A stretch of 10,629 nt of DNA from Acidimicrobiales bacterium (GCA_019241495.1 JAFAWZ010000147.1:1-10629); one strand, 5' to 3'; shown: positions 1 through 6,429, counted from the first letter of the stretch. Notes: generated by a model from the letters alone, not told the origin. A program made the numbers and translations.

Positions 1-8
1 GCCTGCAG

Positions 9-82
9 AGGGCAGTAGCTCAATTTGGCAGAGCACCGGTCTCCAAAACCGGCGGTTGGGGGTTCGAGTCCCTCCTGCCCTG
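9..82 (+). tRNA. tRNA-Trp (anticodon CCA)
   Basis: A complete cloverleaf can be folded by hand. The acceptor stem is 9-15 with 75-81 (7 bp), the D stem 18-21 with 31-34, the anticodon stem 36-40 with 48-52, and the T stem 58-62 with 70-74 around a TTCGAGT loop. The anticodon CCA at 43-45 lies in the 7-base loop CTCCAAA and reads UGG, so this is tryptophan. The discriminator base is G82, as expected for tRNA-Trp. The 3' CCA is not encoded and must be added after transcription. A tRNA-Trp directly before secE-nusG is a common actinobacterial arrangement. The gene ends 36 bases before secE with no terminator between, so it is probably processed from a shared transcript. Confidence 0.97.
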
Positions 83-118
83 CTCCCGAAGAACCCCGAG
101 AAGACCACGACCGTGAGC

Positions 119-448
119 ATGAACCGACAACAGAGGCGGCTGGTCCAGCGCCAGGGTCCCCTGGCCGACGAGGGCTTCGTCGCGACCGGCGCCGAACCGG
201 AGGAACCGGCCCTCGAGCCCGGCCCCCCACGATCTGTCCGCCCCGTCCCGGAGCTGCCGCGGAGGCGTTTCGCGCCCCGCCAATTCCTCCACGAAGTCAA
301 TGTCGAGCTGCGTAAGGTAGCCTGGCCGACCCGCGACGAGACGATCAACTACTCGCTGGTCGTGTTCATCGCCCTAGCGGTGCTCATGGCCCTCATCTTC
401 GTGCTGGACCTGGGCTTCTCGCACCTGGCCAGCTTCCTGTTCAAGTAA
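119..448 (+). CDS. secE: Preprotein translocase subunit SecE
   Basis: This is the small essential membrane subunit that clamps SecY in the SecYEG protein-export channel. The 109-residue protein has a polar, disordered N-terminal half (about 1-48). An amphipathic helix follows with the family signature FLHEVNVELRKVAWPTRDE at about 56-74, and then one transmembrane segment at about 79-98. This single-span form is normal for bacteria other than enterics. The start is taken as ATG 119 because MNRQ..R..QRQG is a usual beginning for actinobacterial SecE. GTG 113 is in frame and possible, and neither has a strong ribosome binding site. The open frame continues upstream into the tRNA, which cannot be coding. 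The stop TAA shares one base with the nusG start, implying translational coupling. Confidence 0.95.
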   Translation: MNRQQRRLVQRQGPLADEGFVATGAEPEEPALEPGPPRSVRPVPELPRRRFAPRQFLHEVNVELRKVAWPTRDETINYSLVVFIALAVLMALIFVLDLGFSHLASFLFK

Positions 449-1158
449 TGCCCATGACTGACGACGAAATCTCCCCCGACCTCTCTGAAGACGCGCTTGG
501 CGGCCCCACGGCCGACGACCTCCGGCCTGCCGAGGCCGAGGAGGTGGCTGGCGACGCCGGTGACGTTGATGACGAGGGTGAAGCCCCCCCCGAGAGCCCC
601 TACGACCGCCCCGGCCGCTGGTACGTGATCCACAGTTACGCCGGCTACGAGAACAAGGTGAAGTCCAACCTCGAGAGCCGCATCGCCTCGATGAACATGG
701 AGGAGCGCATCTTCGAGGTCGTCATCCCCATGGAGGACGTCATCGAGTTCAAGAACGGCAAGAAGCAGGTCGTCTCGAAGAAGGTGTTCCCCGGTTACCT
801 GCTGGTCCGCATGGAGCTGGACGACGACTCCTGGTACGTGGTGCGCAACACGCCCGGCGTCACCGGTTTCGTCGGGCAGGGCGCCCGGCCCAGCTCATTG
901 TCGCGCCGGGAGGTGGAGAACATCCTCCAGGTGAAGGCCGAGGACGGCGAGGCCGCCGGTCCGGGCCGCAAGAGCCGCCCCCGGGGCTTCGAGTACGAGG
1001 TCGGCGAGTCCGTCCGGGTCCGAGAAGGGCCCTTTGCCGACTTCAGCGGCACCATTGCCGAGATCAACGAGGACCAGCTCAAGCTCAAGGTCCTGGTCAA
1101 CATCTTCGGGCGCGAGACGCCCGTCGAGCTCGACTTCGCCCAAGTGGCGAAGCTGTAA
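448..1158 (+). CDS. nusG: Transcription termination/antitermination factor NusG
   Basis: NusG binds the RNA polymerase clamp, modulates pausing and Rho termination, and links transcription to translation. The 236-residue protein begins with an acidic low-complexity extension of about 55 residues, typical of actinobacterial NusG. The NGN domain follows (about 57-165; GRWYVIHSYAGYENKVKSNL near its start and KKVFPGYLLVRM at 111-122). A linker rich in Gly, Arg and Ser leads to a C-terminal KOW domain (about 185-236; VREGPFADFSGTI, then the DFAQVAKL end). ATG 448 overlaps the secE TAA stop by one base. ATG 454, two codons on, is an alternative start. No separate Shine-Dalgarno is visible, consistent with coupling to secE. 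The rplK start is 11 bases downstream. Confidence 0.97.
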   Translation: MPMTDDEISPDLSEDALGGPTADDLRPAEAEEVAGDAGDVDDEGEAPPESPYDRPGRWYVIHSYAGYENKVKSNLESRIASMNMEERIFEVVIPMEDVIEFKNGKKQVVSKKVFPGYLLVRMELDDDSWYVVRNTPGVTGFVGQGARPSSLSRREVENILQVKAEDGEAAGPGRKSRPRGFEYEVGESVRVREGPFADFSGTIAEINEDQLKLKVLVNIFGRETPVELDFAQVAKL

Positions 1159-1169
1159 GAGGAGTCCTG

Positions 1170-1595
1170 ATGGCCAAGAGGCGCGTCGCCGCCATAGTCA
1201 AGATCCAGCTGCCGGCCGGCAAGGCCACCCCCGCCCCGCCGGTAGGCACCGCGCTGGGCCCCCACGGGGTCCAGACCATGGAGTTCGTGAAGCAGTACAA
1301 CGCGGCGACGGAATCCATGACCGGCCAGGTCATCCCGGTCGAGATCACCATCTTCGAAGACCGGAGCTTCAGCTTCGTGCTGAAGACCCCTCCCACCCCG
1401 GTGCTCCTGCGTCAGGCGGCAGGAGTGGAAAAAGGATCCAAGACCACGGGGCGGGAGACGGCGGGCGTCATCACCGACGCGCAGCTGGAGGAGATCGCCC
1501 GTACCAAGATGCCCGATCTCAACGCCAACGACATCGAGGCGGCCAAGGCCCAGGTTGCTGGCACGGCCCGTTCCATGGGCATCAAGGTCGGCTAG
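1170..1595 (+). CDS. rplK: 50S ribosomal protein L11
   Basis: L11 binds 23S rRNA helices 43-44 in the GTPase-associated centre, where elongation factors and thiostrepton act. The length of 141 residues is the family norm. The N-terminal domain holds the proline-rich switch segment PAPPVGTALGPHGV (about 21-34), and VIPVEITIFEDRSFSFVLKTPP follows in two parts at about 54-75. The C-terminal RNA-binding domain ends with the conserved LNANDIEAA and GTARSMGIKV. A GAGGAG ribosome binding site at 1159-1164 precedes ATG 1170 at normal spacing. The usual Gln before the HGV of the switch loop is Pro here (residue 31), and the common N-I-M-E-F-C is Q-T-M-E-F-V. It sits in the nusG-rplK-rplA run. Confidence 0.98.
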   Translation: MAKRRVAAIVKIQLPAGKATPAPPVGTALGPHGVQTMEFVKQYNAATESMTGQVIPVEITIFEDRSFSFVLKTPPTPVLLRQAAGVEKGSKTTGRETAGVITDAQLEEIARTKMPDLNANDIEAAKAQVAGTARSMGIKVG

Positions 1596-1660
1596 CTTCA
1601 CCCACCCGCGAGGAGGGGGACGACCTCACCCCCGCCCGCTGACTACCAGAGGGAGACGAG
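1596..1660 (+). other. rplK-rplA spacer with a G/C hairpin
   Basis: This 65-base gap holds an inverted repeat of GGGGG (1615-1619) and CCCCC (1629-1633) with a 9-base loop, followed by the rplA ribosome binding site GAGGGAG near 1649-1655. L1 is known in other bacteria to repress its own operon by binding an mRNA site near these genes. Whether this hairpin is such a site cannot be told, since the characteristic L1-binding internal loop was not recognised. There is no T-tract, so it is not a convincing terminator. Confidence 0.3.
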
Positions 1661-2386
1661 ATGTCGAAACACGGTAAGAAGTACCTGGACGCGGCCAAGC
1701 GGTTCGACCGGAGCCGGGTATACGGTCCCAGCGAGGCCCTCGACCTGGTGAAGAGCCTGGCCACGGCCAAATTCGACGAGACGGTCGAGCTGTCGCTGCG
1801 CCTCGGGGTGGACCCCCGCAAGGCCGACCAGGTCGTGCGGGGCACCGTCGCTCTGCCGGCCGGTACCGGCAAGGATGTGCGGGTGGCGGTATTCGCCGCC
1901 GGGCAGGCCGCGGAGGATGCCCGGGCCGCCGGCGCTGACGTCGTCGGGGCCGATGACCTGGTTGCCCGGGTGGACGGCGGGTTCATGGATTTCGACGTGG
2001 CCATCGCCACGCCTGACCTGATGGGCCAGGTCGGCCGGCTGGGGCGCAAGCTCGGCCCCCGGGGCCTGATGCCCAACCCGAAGACCGGCACGGTCACCAC
2101 CGACGTGGGCAAGGCGATCGCCGACTTCAAGGGCGGCCGGGTCGAGTACCGGGCCGACACCCGCAGCCGGGGCGTCGTCCAAGTCCCCATCGGCAAGGTG
2201 AGCTTCGACCGCGACGCCCTCCTGCGGAACTTCCGGGCCGTGGTCGACGAGATCCAACGGGCCAAGCCCTCCGCGGCCAAAGGGAAGTACATCAAGTCGG
2301 TGGCGGTGGGCTCCACCATGGGACCCGGCGTAGACGTGGACCCGGGCGCCCTGCGCATCACCGACGAGGAACTGCAGCCCGCCTAG
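1661..2386 (+). CDS. rplA: 50S ribosomal protein L1
   Basis: L1 forms the mobile stalk near the ribosomal E site, helps release deacylated tRNA, and often represses translation of its own L11-L1 mRNA. The 241-residue length fits the bacterial family (about 230-240). Recognisable parts are the start MSKHGKKYLDAAKRFDRSR, the region KFDETVELSLRLGVDPRKAD (38-57), the L1 signature GRLGRKLGPRGLMPNPKTGT (125-144), and the C-terminal KYIKSVAVGSTMGPGV block (209-224). A GAGGGAG ribosome binding site lies just upstream of ATG 1661. The gene follows rplK by 65 bases. No T-tailed terminator is seen after it, so readthrough into the next membrane-protein genes is possible. Confidence 0.98.
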   Translation: MSKHGKKYLDAAKRFDRSRVYGPSEALDLVKSLATAKFDETVELSLRLGVDPRKADQVVRGTVALPAGTGKDVRVAVFAAGQAAEDARAAGADVVGADDLVARVDGGFMDFDVAIATPDLMGQVGRLGRKLGPRGLMPNPKTGTVTTDVGKAIADFKGGRVEYRADTRSRGVVQVPIGKVSFDRDALLRNFRAVVDEIQRAKPSAAKGKYIKSVAVGSTMGPGVDVDPGALRITDEELQPA

Positions 2387-2406
2387 CCATCCGGGCCCGC
2401 GCTCCG

Positions 2407-2422
2407 TAGCATTCATCCAGTG
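2407..2422 (+). promoter_or_regulatory. Candidate -10 element of a leaderless transcript
   Basis: TAGCAT at 2407-2412 fits the TANNNT -10 pattern and lies 7 bases before the GTG start at 2420, the distance expected if transcription begins at the start codon itself. There is no Shine-Dalgarno-like sequence before GTG 2420. Leaderless genes of this layout are common in actinobacteria. No good -35 is visible, so the call rests on spacing and the missing ribosome binding site. Confidence 0.4.
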
Positions 2423-3010
2423 CTGGAGCGGACCCATCCCCGGATCTACCAGTGGGTGAAGCCGCGGTCGCTTCTGCTGCATCTCGCTCTCCTGGCCATC
2501 GCGGCCGGCTGCCTGACCGCGGCGTGGTGGCAGATCCAGCGGGCCATGCAGGGCAACACCTTGAGCTACCTGTACTCCCTCGAGTGGCCGGCCTTCGTCG
2601 TCGTGGCCGGAATCGGGTGGTGGCAGATGGTGCACGACACTCCGGAGGACATCGCCGCCCGGCGGGCCTTCCACGAGCGCATGCGGCGGGCCAGCGCGGA
2701 AGTCGTGGCCCGTAGCCTGCCCCGGTCGGCCCGGGCCCTGACCGTCGGCTCCGAGGAGGTTCACAGCCGGGTGCTCGAATCGGGGGATCGTCGCGTCCTC
2801 GACGCTGCCACTGGTGGCGCTGCTCACCCGGTCCGGACCACCCCCACCTCGCTGGTTCCCACCGATGCTCCAGACCTCGAAGCCATCCTGCTCGACACGC
2901 AAGCCGAGCAGGACGAGCCGGCGGACGAGATGACCGAGTACAACCGCTACCTCGCCCTCCTGGCTCTCAAGGGCAAGCCCAAGACGTGGCGCAACCCCCG
3001 AGGGGTATGA
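2420..3010 (+). CDS. Two-helix membrane protein, SURF1/GutM-like actinobacterial family
   Basis: The function is not known. The 196-residue protein has two hydrophobic segments, about 18-36 and 56-72. Between them lies WWQIQRAMQGNTLSYLYSLE followed by WP; the W-Q-x-x-R and E-W-P features recur in an actinobacterial family often labelled SURF1-like, GutM-like or, misleadingly, transcriptional regulator. The cytoplasmic part (about 75-170) is polar and low in conservation. The C-terminus has the YNRYLALLALKGKPK motif (174-188), which I recall as typical of this family. The GTG start at 2420 has no ribosome binding site and may be leaderless. The stop overlaps the DUF3817 start as ATGA, so the two proteins are probably made together and may interact. 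Family assignment is from memory of motifs only. Confidence 0.75.
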   Translation: MLERTHPRIYQWVKPRSLLLHLALLAIAAGCLTAAWWQIQRAMQGNTLSYLYSLEWPAFVVVAGIGWWQMVHDTPEDIAARRAFHERMRRASAEVVARSLPRSARALTVGSEEVHSRVLESGDRRVLDAATGGAAHPVRTTPTSLVPTDAPDLEAILLDTQAEQDEPADEMTEYNRYLALLALKGKPKTWRNPRGV

Positions 3011-3375
3011 CCAACTTCTCCAGCCCGCTCGTGCGGTACCGGATCATGGCCTGGATCGTCGGTGTCATGCTGATCGCGGTCTTCCTGTTCGCCCACGTCG
3101 GCCACGCTTCGATCGTCGGGTACCACACGTCCGTCTCGGTGGAGAACGTGATCGGTCCGGTGCACGGGGCCCTCTACATCGTGTACCTGTTCACCGTGCT
3201 GCAGATGTGGCTGGTGGCTCGCCTGCGGTTCCGCATGGTCGCCCTGATGGTGACCGCCGGCTGGCTGCCCTTTACCGCCTTCATCGCCGAGCGATGGGTG
3301 GTGCGGCACCTGACCGGCGACCAGACCGGGGGCCGCTATACTTTCGAGGCTCCCGGCCCGTCCGGGACCAACTGA
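3007..3375 (+). CDS. DUF3817 family integral membrane protein
   Basis: This is a small 122-residue membrane protein of unknown function. Three hydrophobic helices are visible at about 12-30, 46-68 and 78-95. Family marks are F-x-H-x-G-H-A (27-34), the GPVHGALYIVYLF stretch (50-62) and GWLPFTAFIAERWVVR (85-100), which match the DUF3817 (YdzA-like) pattern. ATG 3007 is chosen because it overlaps the upstream stop (ATGA) and has GAGGGG just before it. A longer in-frame version starting at 2986 would overlap the previous gene without benefit. The gene sits directly before the L10 leader, and a candidate rplJ promoter lies inside its last codons. A link to ribosome function is not implied by the protein itself. 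Confidence 0.85.
   Translation: MTNFSSPLVRYRIMAWIVGVMLIAVFLFAHVGHASIVGYHTSVSVENVIGPVHGALYIVYLFTVLQMWLVARLRFRMVALMVTAGWLPFTAFIAERWVVRHLTGDQTGGRYTFEAPGPSGTN
3337..3342 (+). promoter_or_regulatory. Candidate -10 box for rplJ-rplL
   Basis: TATACT at 3337-3342 is a near-consensus -10 in a very GC-rich setting. It lies within the end of the DUF3817 gene and about 34 bases before the folded L10 leader begins. Transcription starting near 3349 would give a message beginning with the whole leader. No good -35 at 16-18 bases is present; a CTGACC at 3310-3315 is too far away (21-base spacer). Confidence 0.45.
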
Positions 3376-3480
3376 GCCGTAGACATCTGGTACGCCCGCC
3401 TGAGCGGGCGTCTAAGTGGGCCCGTTGTGGGCCCAGCCCGACGAGGCATGAGGTACCCCTCCGTTCGGATGGTGCCGCCT
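3376..3480 (+). ncRNA. Ribosomal protein L10 leader (rplJL autoregulatory mRNA)
   Basis: The 5' untranslated region of rplJ folds as expected for the L10 leader family, where the L10-(L7/L12) complex binds its own mRNA to repress excess synthesis. Seen directly is a conserved-looking start CCGTAGAC (3377-3384). A perfect 8-bp hairpin follows (3392-3399 with 3404-3411, loop CTGA), then a perfect 7-bp hairpin (3417-3423 with 3429-3435, loop GTTGT). A closing CCCGACGAGGC (3437-3447) can pair back with GCCGT at 3376-3380. A third hairpin (AGGTACC 3451-3457 with GGTGCC 3471-3476, inner TCC/GGA) lies before the ribosome binding site and could act as an attenuator or sequestering stem. The match to the L10 leader is by recollection of its shape and motifs, not by a covariance search. 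Confidence 0.8.
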
Positions 3481-3500
3481 GCCCTGTCGGCGAGCACACG

Positions 3501-3510
3501 AAGGAGGAGG
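3501..3510 (+). promoter_or_regulatory. Strong rplJ ribosome binding site
   Basis: AAGGAGGAGG matches the 3' end of 16S rRNA over a long stretch and ends 6 bases before ATG 3517. It fixes the rplJ start and fits a highly translated gene under leader control. Confidence 0.9.
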
Positions 3511-3516
3511 TGACCG

Positions 3517-4152
3517 ATGGAGAACCCGAGAGCCGAGAAGGTGGCTGTGGTCGACGAGGTGCGGGAGCACTTCGGTGCCGCCGACGCCGCCATCCTCACC
3601 GAGTACCGGGGTCTGAAGGTGAAGGACCTGGCCGATCTGCGCCGGAGCCTGCGCCCGAACGGCGGCGAGTACAAGATCTACAAGAACACCCTGGTCGGCC
3701 TGGCCGCCCGGGAGTCCGGTCTCGACGACATCGAGCCCATGCTGCACGGCCCGACCGGCATCACCTTCATCAAGGGCGACGCGGCAGCAGTAGCCAAGGC
3801 GTTGCGGGACTACTCGAGGACCAACCCGTTGCTCGTGATCAAGGGCGGGGTCCTCGGACGGAAGATCATCGGCCCGGCCGAGACCACCGCCCTGGCCGAT
3901 CTGCCCTCGAGGGAGGTCCTCCTGGCCCAGCTCGCCGGAGCGATGGCCGCCCCCATGCAGCAGTTCGCCGGATTGCTGCAGGCTCTGCCTCGCAACCTCG
4001 CTTACGGCCTGGCCGCCCTGCGCGACCAGCTCGAAGCCGGCCAGCCCGCTGGGGAGGCCACCGACGCAGCCCCGGCTCCCGAAGACCCGGCTCCCGAAGA
4101 CCCAGCCCCCGAAGACCCAGCCGCCGAAGCCTCACCCGAACCGACCGAATAA
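3517..4152 (+). CDS. rplJ: 50S ribosomal protein L10
   Basis: L10 anchors the L7/L12 dimers to the ribosome stalk and, in complex with L7/L12, represses its own message. At 211 residues it is longer than the usual 165-180. The core is standard: MENPRAEKVAVVDEVREHF, TEYRGLKVKDLADLR (28-42), YKIYKNTLV (52-60), HGPTGITFI (77-85), and the C-terminal helix region LLAQLAGAMAAPMQQFAGLL (135-154) followed by LAYGLAALRDQL (161-172) that binds L7/L12. The extra tail (about 175-211) is acidic and proline-rich and contains three copies of APEDP (187-201) encoded by three near-identical 15-base repeats at 4075-4119. Such tails occur in some actinobacteria; this one looks recently expanded. The gene is followed by rplL after 14 bases. 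Confidence 0.97.
   Translation: MENPRAEKVAVVDEVREHFGAADAAILTEYRGLKVKDLADLRRSLRPNGGEYKIYKNTLVGLAARESGLDDIEPMLHGPTGITFIKGDAAAVAKALRDYSRTNPLLVIKGGVLGRKIIGPAETTALADLPSREVLLAQLAGAMAAPMQQFAGLLQALPRNLAYGLAALRDQLEAGQPAGEATDAAPAPEDPAPEDPAPEDPAAEASPEPTE
4075..4119 (+). repeat. Three tandem 15-bp repeats in the rplJ tail
   Basis: Units at 4075-4089, 4090-4104 and 4105-4119 each encode Ala-Pro-Glu-Asp-Pro and differ only at third codon positions (GCT/GCC, CCG/CCA). A fourth, degraded start GCCGCCGAAGCC follows at 4120. The unit is a whole number of codons, so changes in copy number would keep the frame. Confidence 0.9.
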
Positions 4153-4166
4153 CCAGGAGCATCACC

Positions 4167-4562
4167 ATGGCAACCAAGGAAGAGATCCTCGACAGCATCG
4201 CCAACCTGACCGTCCTCGAGCTTTCGGAGCTGCTCAAGGACTTTGAGGAGCGTTTCGGCGTGACCGCCGCCGCTCCCGCCGCGGTCATGGCCGTGGCCCC
4301 GGCCGGCGGGGCCGGTGCCGGTGGCGGCGAAGCCGCAGCCGAGGAGGAGCAGGATGAGTTCGACGTCATCCTCACCGCCGCGGGCGACAAGAAGATCCAG
4401 GTCATCAAGGAGGTCCGGTCCCTCACCAGCCTCGGGCTGAAGGAGGCCAAGGACCTCGTCGACACCGCGCCCAAGCCGGTCCTGGAGAAGATCAGCAAGG
4501 AAGACGCCGAGAAGGCCAAGGCGCAGCTCGAGGCGGCCGGCGCCAGCGTCGAGCTCAAGTAG
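4167..4562 (+). CDS. rplL: 50S ribosomal protein L7/L12
   Basis: L7/L12 is the multi-copy stalk protein that recruits translational GTPases. The 131 residues show the normal three parts. An N-terminal dimerisation/L10-binding domain spans about 1-33 (TVLELSELLKDFEERFGV). A flexible hinge rich in Ala, Gly and Glu spans about 34-62. The C-terminal factor-binding domain (63-131) has FDVILTAAGDKKIQVIKEVR, then GLKEAKDLVD and the AEKAKAQLEAAGASVELK end. A CAGGAGC ribosome binding site at 4154-4160 precedes ATG 4167. It is cotranscribed with rplJ. A strong inverted repeat begins 10 bases after the stop, so in this genome transcription appears to end here instead of running into rpoB. Confidence 0.98.
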   Translation: MATKEEILDSIANLTVLELSELLKDFEERFGVTAAAPAAVMAVAPAGGAGAGGGEAAAEEEQDEFDVILTAAGDKKIQVIKEVRSLTSLGLKEAKDLVDTAPKPVLEKISKEDAEKAKAQLEAAGASVELK

Positions 4563-4572
4563 CCGTACTGGG

Positions 4573-4608
4573 GCGGCCCGCCTAGCCGGATATGAGCAGG
4601 CGGGCCGC
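4573..4608. terminator. Hairpin between convergent rplL and membrane-protein genes
   Basis: GCGGCCCGCCT (4573-4583) pairs perfectly with AGGCGGGCCGC (4598-4608), an 11-bp G+C-rich stem with a 14-base loop. It begins 10 bases after the rplL stop. Its right part is also the last codons of the converging - strand gene, whose stop (4582-4584) lies at the stem-loop boundary. Neither side has a T-tract, so it is a T-less, actinobacterial-style terminator at best, usable from both directions. Confidence 0.65.
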
Positions 4609-5211
4609 GAACGCGAATGGCACCGCGGCCAGGAGTAGCAGCGCGATCTGCAGGACGGCCGGTGTCCCGGGCCGGTTGTAGATGGCCAGGTGCATAGCGT
4701 TGACGCTGCTCTGGGAGACGGCGCTTCCGAGGCGCGAGGTCACGAGCGTGGGCAGGAACTCGGCGCCGATCAACCCCGCTCCCATGGCCAGAGGAGCGGC
4801 TACCAGCGGGCCGGTCACCGCGACGGCTATCCCGGCGATGAGGAGGGCGAGGAGCAGCACGCCGGTGGCCGCCCCTTTGGTTTGGTAGGCGTAGCTCGAC
4901 GCGCCGAGCGCCACCATTCCCAGTGCGATGAGGGCCCGGAGGCGCAGGCTGGCCCGGGCCGCAACCAGAAGGAGTAGGGCGGTCAGGCCGGGTAGGGCCA
5001 CGGCCAGCACCGCCCCTACACCGAGAAGCACCCGCCGCGGCGCCCCGTGGTCGGCCCCGCTATGGATGATGCGGTTCGCTCCGCTCATCACGAGCCTCTC
5101 GGCCGTGTTGGCCAGCGACCGCCCGGCGCCAGCCAGATAGGGCAGGTGACCCAGGGCGATCGCCACCCCCAGGGCCGCGCCGACGACGAGCCAGAGGCGT
5201 CCCCCTCTCAA
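4582..5211 (-). CDS. Multi-pass membrane protein of unknown function
   Basis: I do not recognise the family. The 209-residue protein is strongly hydrophobic. Segments that can span the membrane are about 6-28, 60-84, 91-109, 112-156 (long enough for two helices) and 184-207, giving about five or six. A polar stretch at 29-58 (NTAERLVMSGANRIIHSG and onward) and another at 157-182 probably face one side. The chosen start is TTG 5211, supported by TGAGG about 9 bases upstream; no ATG is available near. It lies 12 bases after the stop of the DivIVA-like gene on the same strand, so the two are likely one operon. It converges on rplL with 19 bases between stops. A role in envelope or polar growth is only a guess from its neighbour. 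Confidence 0.75.
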   Translation of the reverse strand: MRGGRLWLVVGAALGVAIALGHLPYLAGAGRSLANTAERLVMSGANRIIHSGADHGAPRRVLLGVGAVLAVALPGLTALLLLVAARASLRLRALIALGMVALGASSYAYQTKGAATGVLLLALLIAGIAVAVTGPLVAAPLAMGAGLIGAEFLPTLVTSRLGSAVSQSSVNAMHLAIYNRPGTPAVLQIALLLLAAVPFAFAARLLISG

Positions 5212-5223
5212 CGCGGCCGAACC

Positions 5224-6351
5224 TCAGTCGCGGCGGAAATGCCTGGGCCCGTCGGGTCGCTGCTCGGCCACGCTTTGCGATACCCACGCCTCGAACTTGG
5301 CGTCGAAGTCGTCCTGGTCGATGCCTGTCTCCGGTCCGAGGTCGGTGCTGGTCTGGCCGGCCTCGCCCGTTCCCGAGCTGGCCGCCTCGAATACCGGGAT
5401 GTGCTCACCGGTGGGGTCCATGCCATCCGCCTCGGCGTCGTAGAGGGTAGGAGCAGGCGCCGCTTCAGGCTGACCACCGTCGTCGGCGGCCGCGACGTCC
5501 CCAGGTCCCTCGTCGTCGGGTCCGTCGCCTTCGGCTTCGTGGTCGGTTTCCGCAGCCTGGGCGCTCTCGGCCATCCCCTCAGGCACCGGCTCGCTCATCT
5601 CGGCGTCGGTCGCCCCTGAGCTCAACTCGGAACCATCCACGACCTCGTTGTGGTCGACGCCCGCCGGATCAGCCGAGTGTTCGGGGGGACCTACGAGCCC
5701 TAGGGCCTGGCCCAGCGCCTCGCGCAGGTTGGCCAGGGTGGCGGCCGCCGCGTCCCGCCGGTCGGCCAGGTCCCGCAGCTCGGTGGTGGCTATCTTGCGC
5801 TTCTCCTGGTGCTCCCTCAGCATCCGGGCCTCCTCGGACCGGGTATGAGACACCACTTGCTCGGCCCATTGCTCGATCTGGCGGGTGCGGGTCGTGGCCC
5901 GGGCCTCGGCTTCGGAGATGATCTCGGCCGCTTCGCCGCGAGCGGTGGTCTCGATGCGGCGGGCCTGCTCCTCCCCGCGGCCCACCGCGGCGCGGGCCTC
6001 CTCCTCCGCCTCGGCGACCTTGGCCTCGGCTGCGGCGATCATCTCCGCCACGTCGGCCTCCGCCCGGTTGATCGTGTCGGTCGCGGTGTCCTCGGCCGAG
6101 CGCAGGAGGATGCCGATCCGCTCAGCGAGGATGGCCCCCGTCTTGGGGATGTCCGCATTGATGCGGTCCTCGAGGTCCTTGATGCGGGCGTTCAGCCGGG
6201 TGACGTGGGCCTGGAGGCGCCTGTTCTGCTCCTGGGTGTCATCCACGTGCCCGAGGGCGTCGGTCAGCGAGTCGAGGTAGCCGTCCACCTCCTCGCGGTC
6301 GTATCCCCGGAGGCTGATGGTGAAGGAAGGGATCTGGGTCTTCGATTCCAT
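5224..6351 (-). CDS. DivIVA-like coiled-coil protein
   Basis: DivIVA-family proteins bind curved membrane at cell poles and septa and recruit growth or division proteins. The N-terminus has the DivIVA-type lipid-binding motif: PSFTISLRGYDREEVDGYLD (8-27), with the usual F, R-G-Y-D and E-V-D-x-Y-L. A long Ala/Glu/Arg-rich heptad-like helix follows (about 38-218), rich in AEA and EAR blocks and typical of a coiled coil. The last 155 residues are acidic, low-complexity and probably disordered, ending in a short mixed motif DDFDAKFEAWVSQSV (347-361) that may be a docking site. ATG 6351 is chosen over the open frame's earlier start because GAGGAG lies about 11 bases upstream and the domain begins there. 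Length is 375 residues. Whether it is the main Wag31/DivIVA or an accessory paralogue cannot be decided; the usual divIVA locus beside ftsZ/sepF is absent here. Confidence 0.85.
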   Translation of the reverse strand: MESKTQIPSFTISLRGYDREEVDGYLDSLTDALGHVDDTQEQNRRLQAHVTRLNARIKDLEDRINADIPKTGAILAERIGILLRSAEDTATDTINRAEADVAEMIAAAEAKVAEAEEEARAAVGRGEEQARRIETTARGEAAEIISEAEARATTRTRQIEQWAEQVVSHTRSEEARMLREHQEKRKIATTELRDLADRRDAAAATLANLREALGQALGLVGPPEHSADPAGVDHNEVVDGSELSSGATDAEMSEPVPEGMAESAQAAETDHEAEGDGPDDEGPGDVAAADDGGQPEAAPAPTLYDAEADGMDPTGEHIPVFEAASSGTGEAGQTSTDLGPETGIDQDDFDAKFEAWVSQSVAEQRPDGPRHFRRD

Positions 6352-6429
6352 CTGAGGGTCTCCTCGAGTAGGCAAAGCGGATGGCCTCACCCATCGGCCC
6401 GACGCCGGGACCCGATCCCCTCGCCCTCA

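Noticed and set aside
56..118. N-terminal extension of secE starting at TTG 56
   Set aside because: It lies mostly within the tRNA-Trp gene; ATG 119 gives a normal SecE.
2377..2396. GCCCG/CGGGC repeat after rplA as a terminator
   Set aside because: Only 5 bp with a 10-base loop and no T-tract, too weak to call in this base composition.
1643..2902. Long - strand open frame opposite rplA and the next gene
   Set aside because: Shadow of rplA; no ribosome binding site or known motif.
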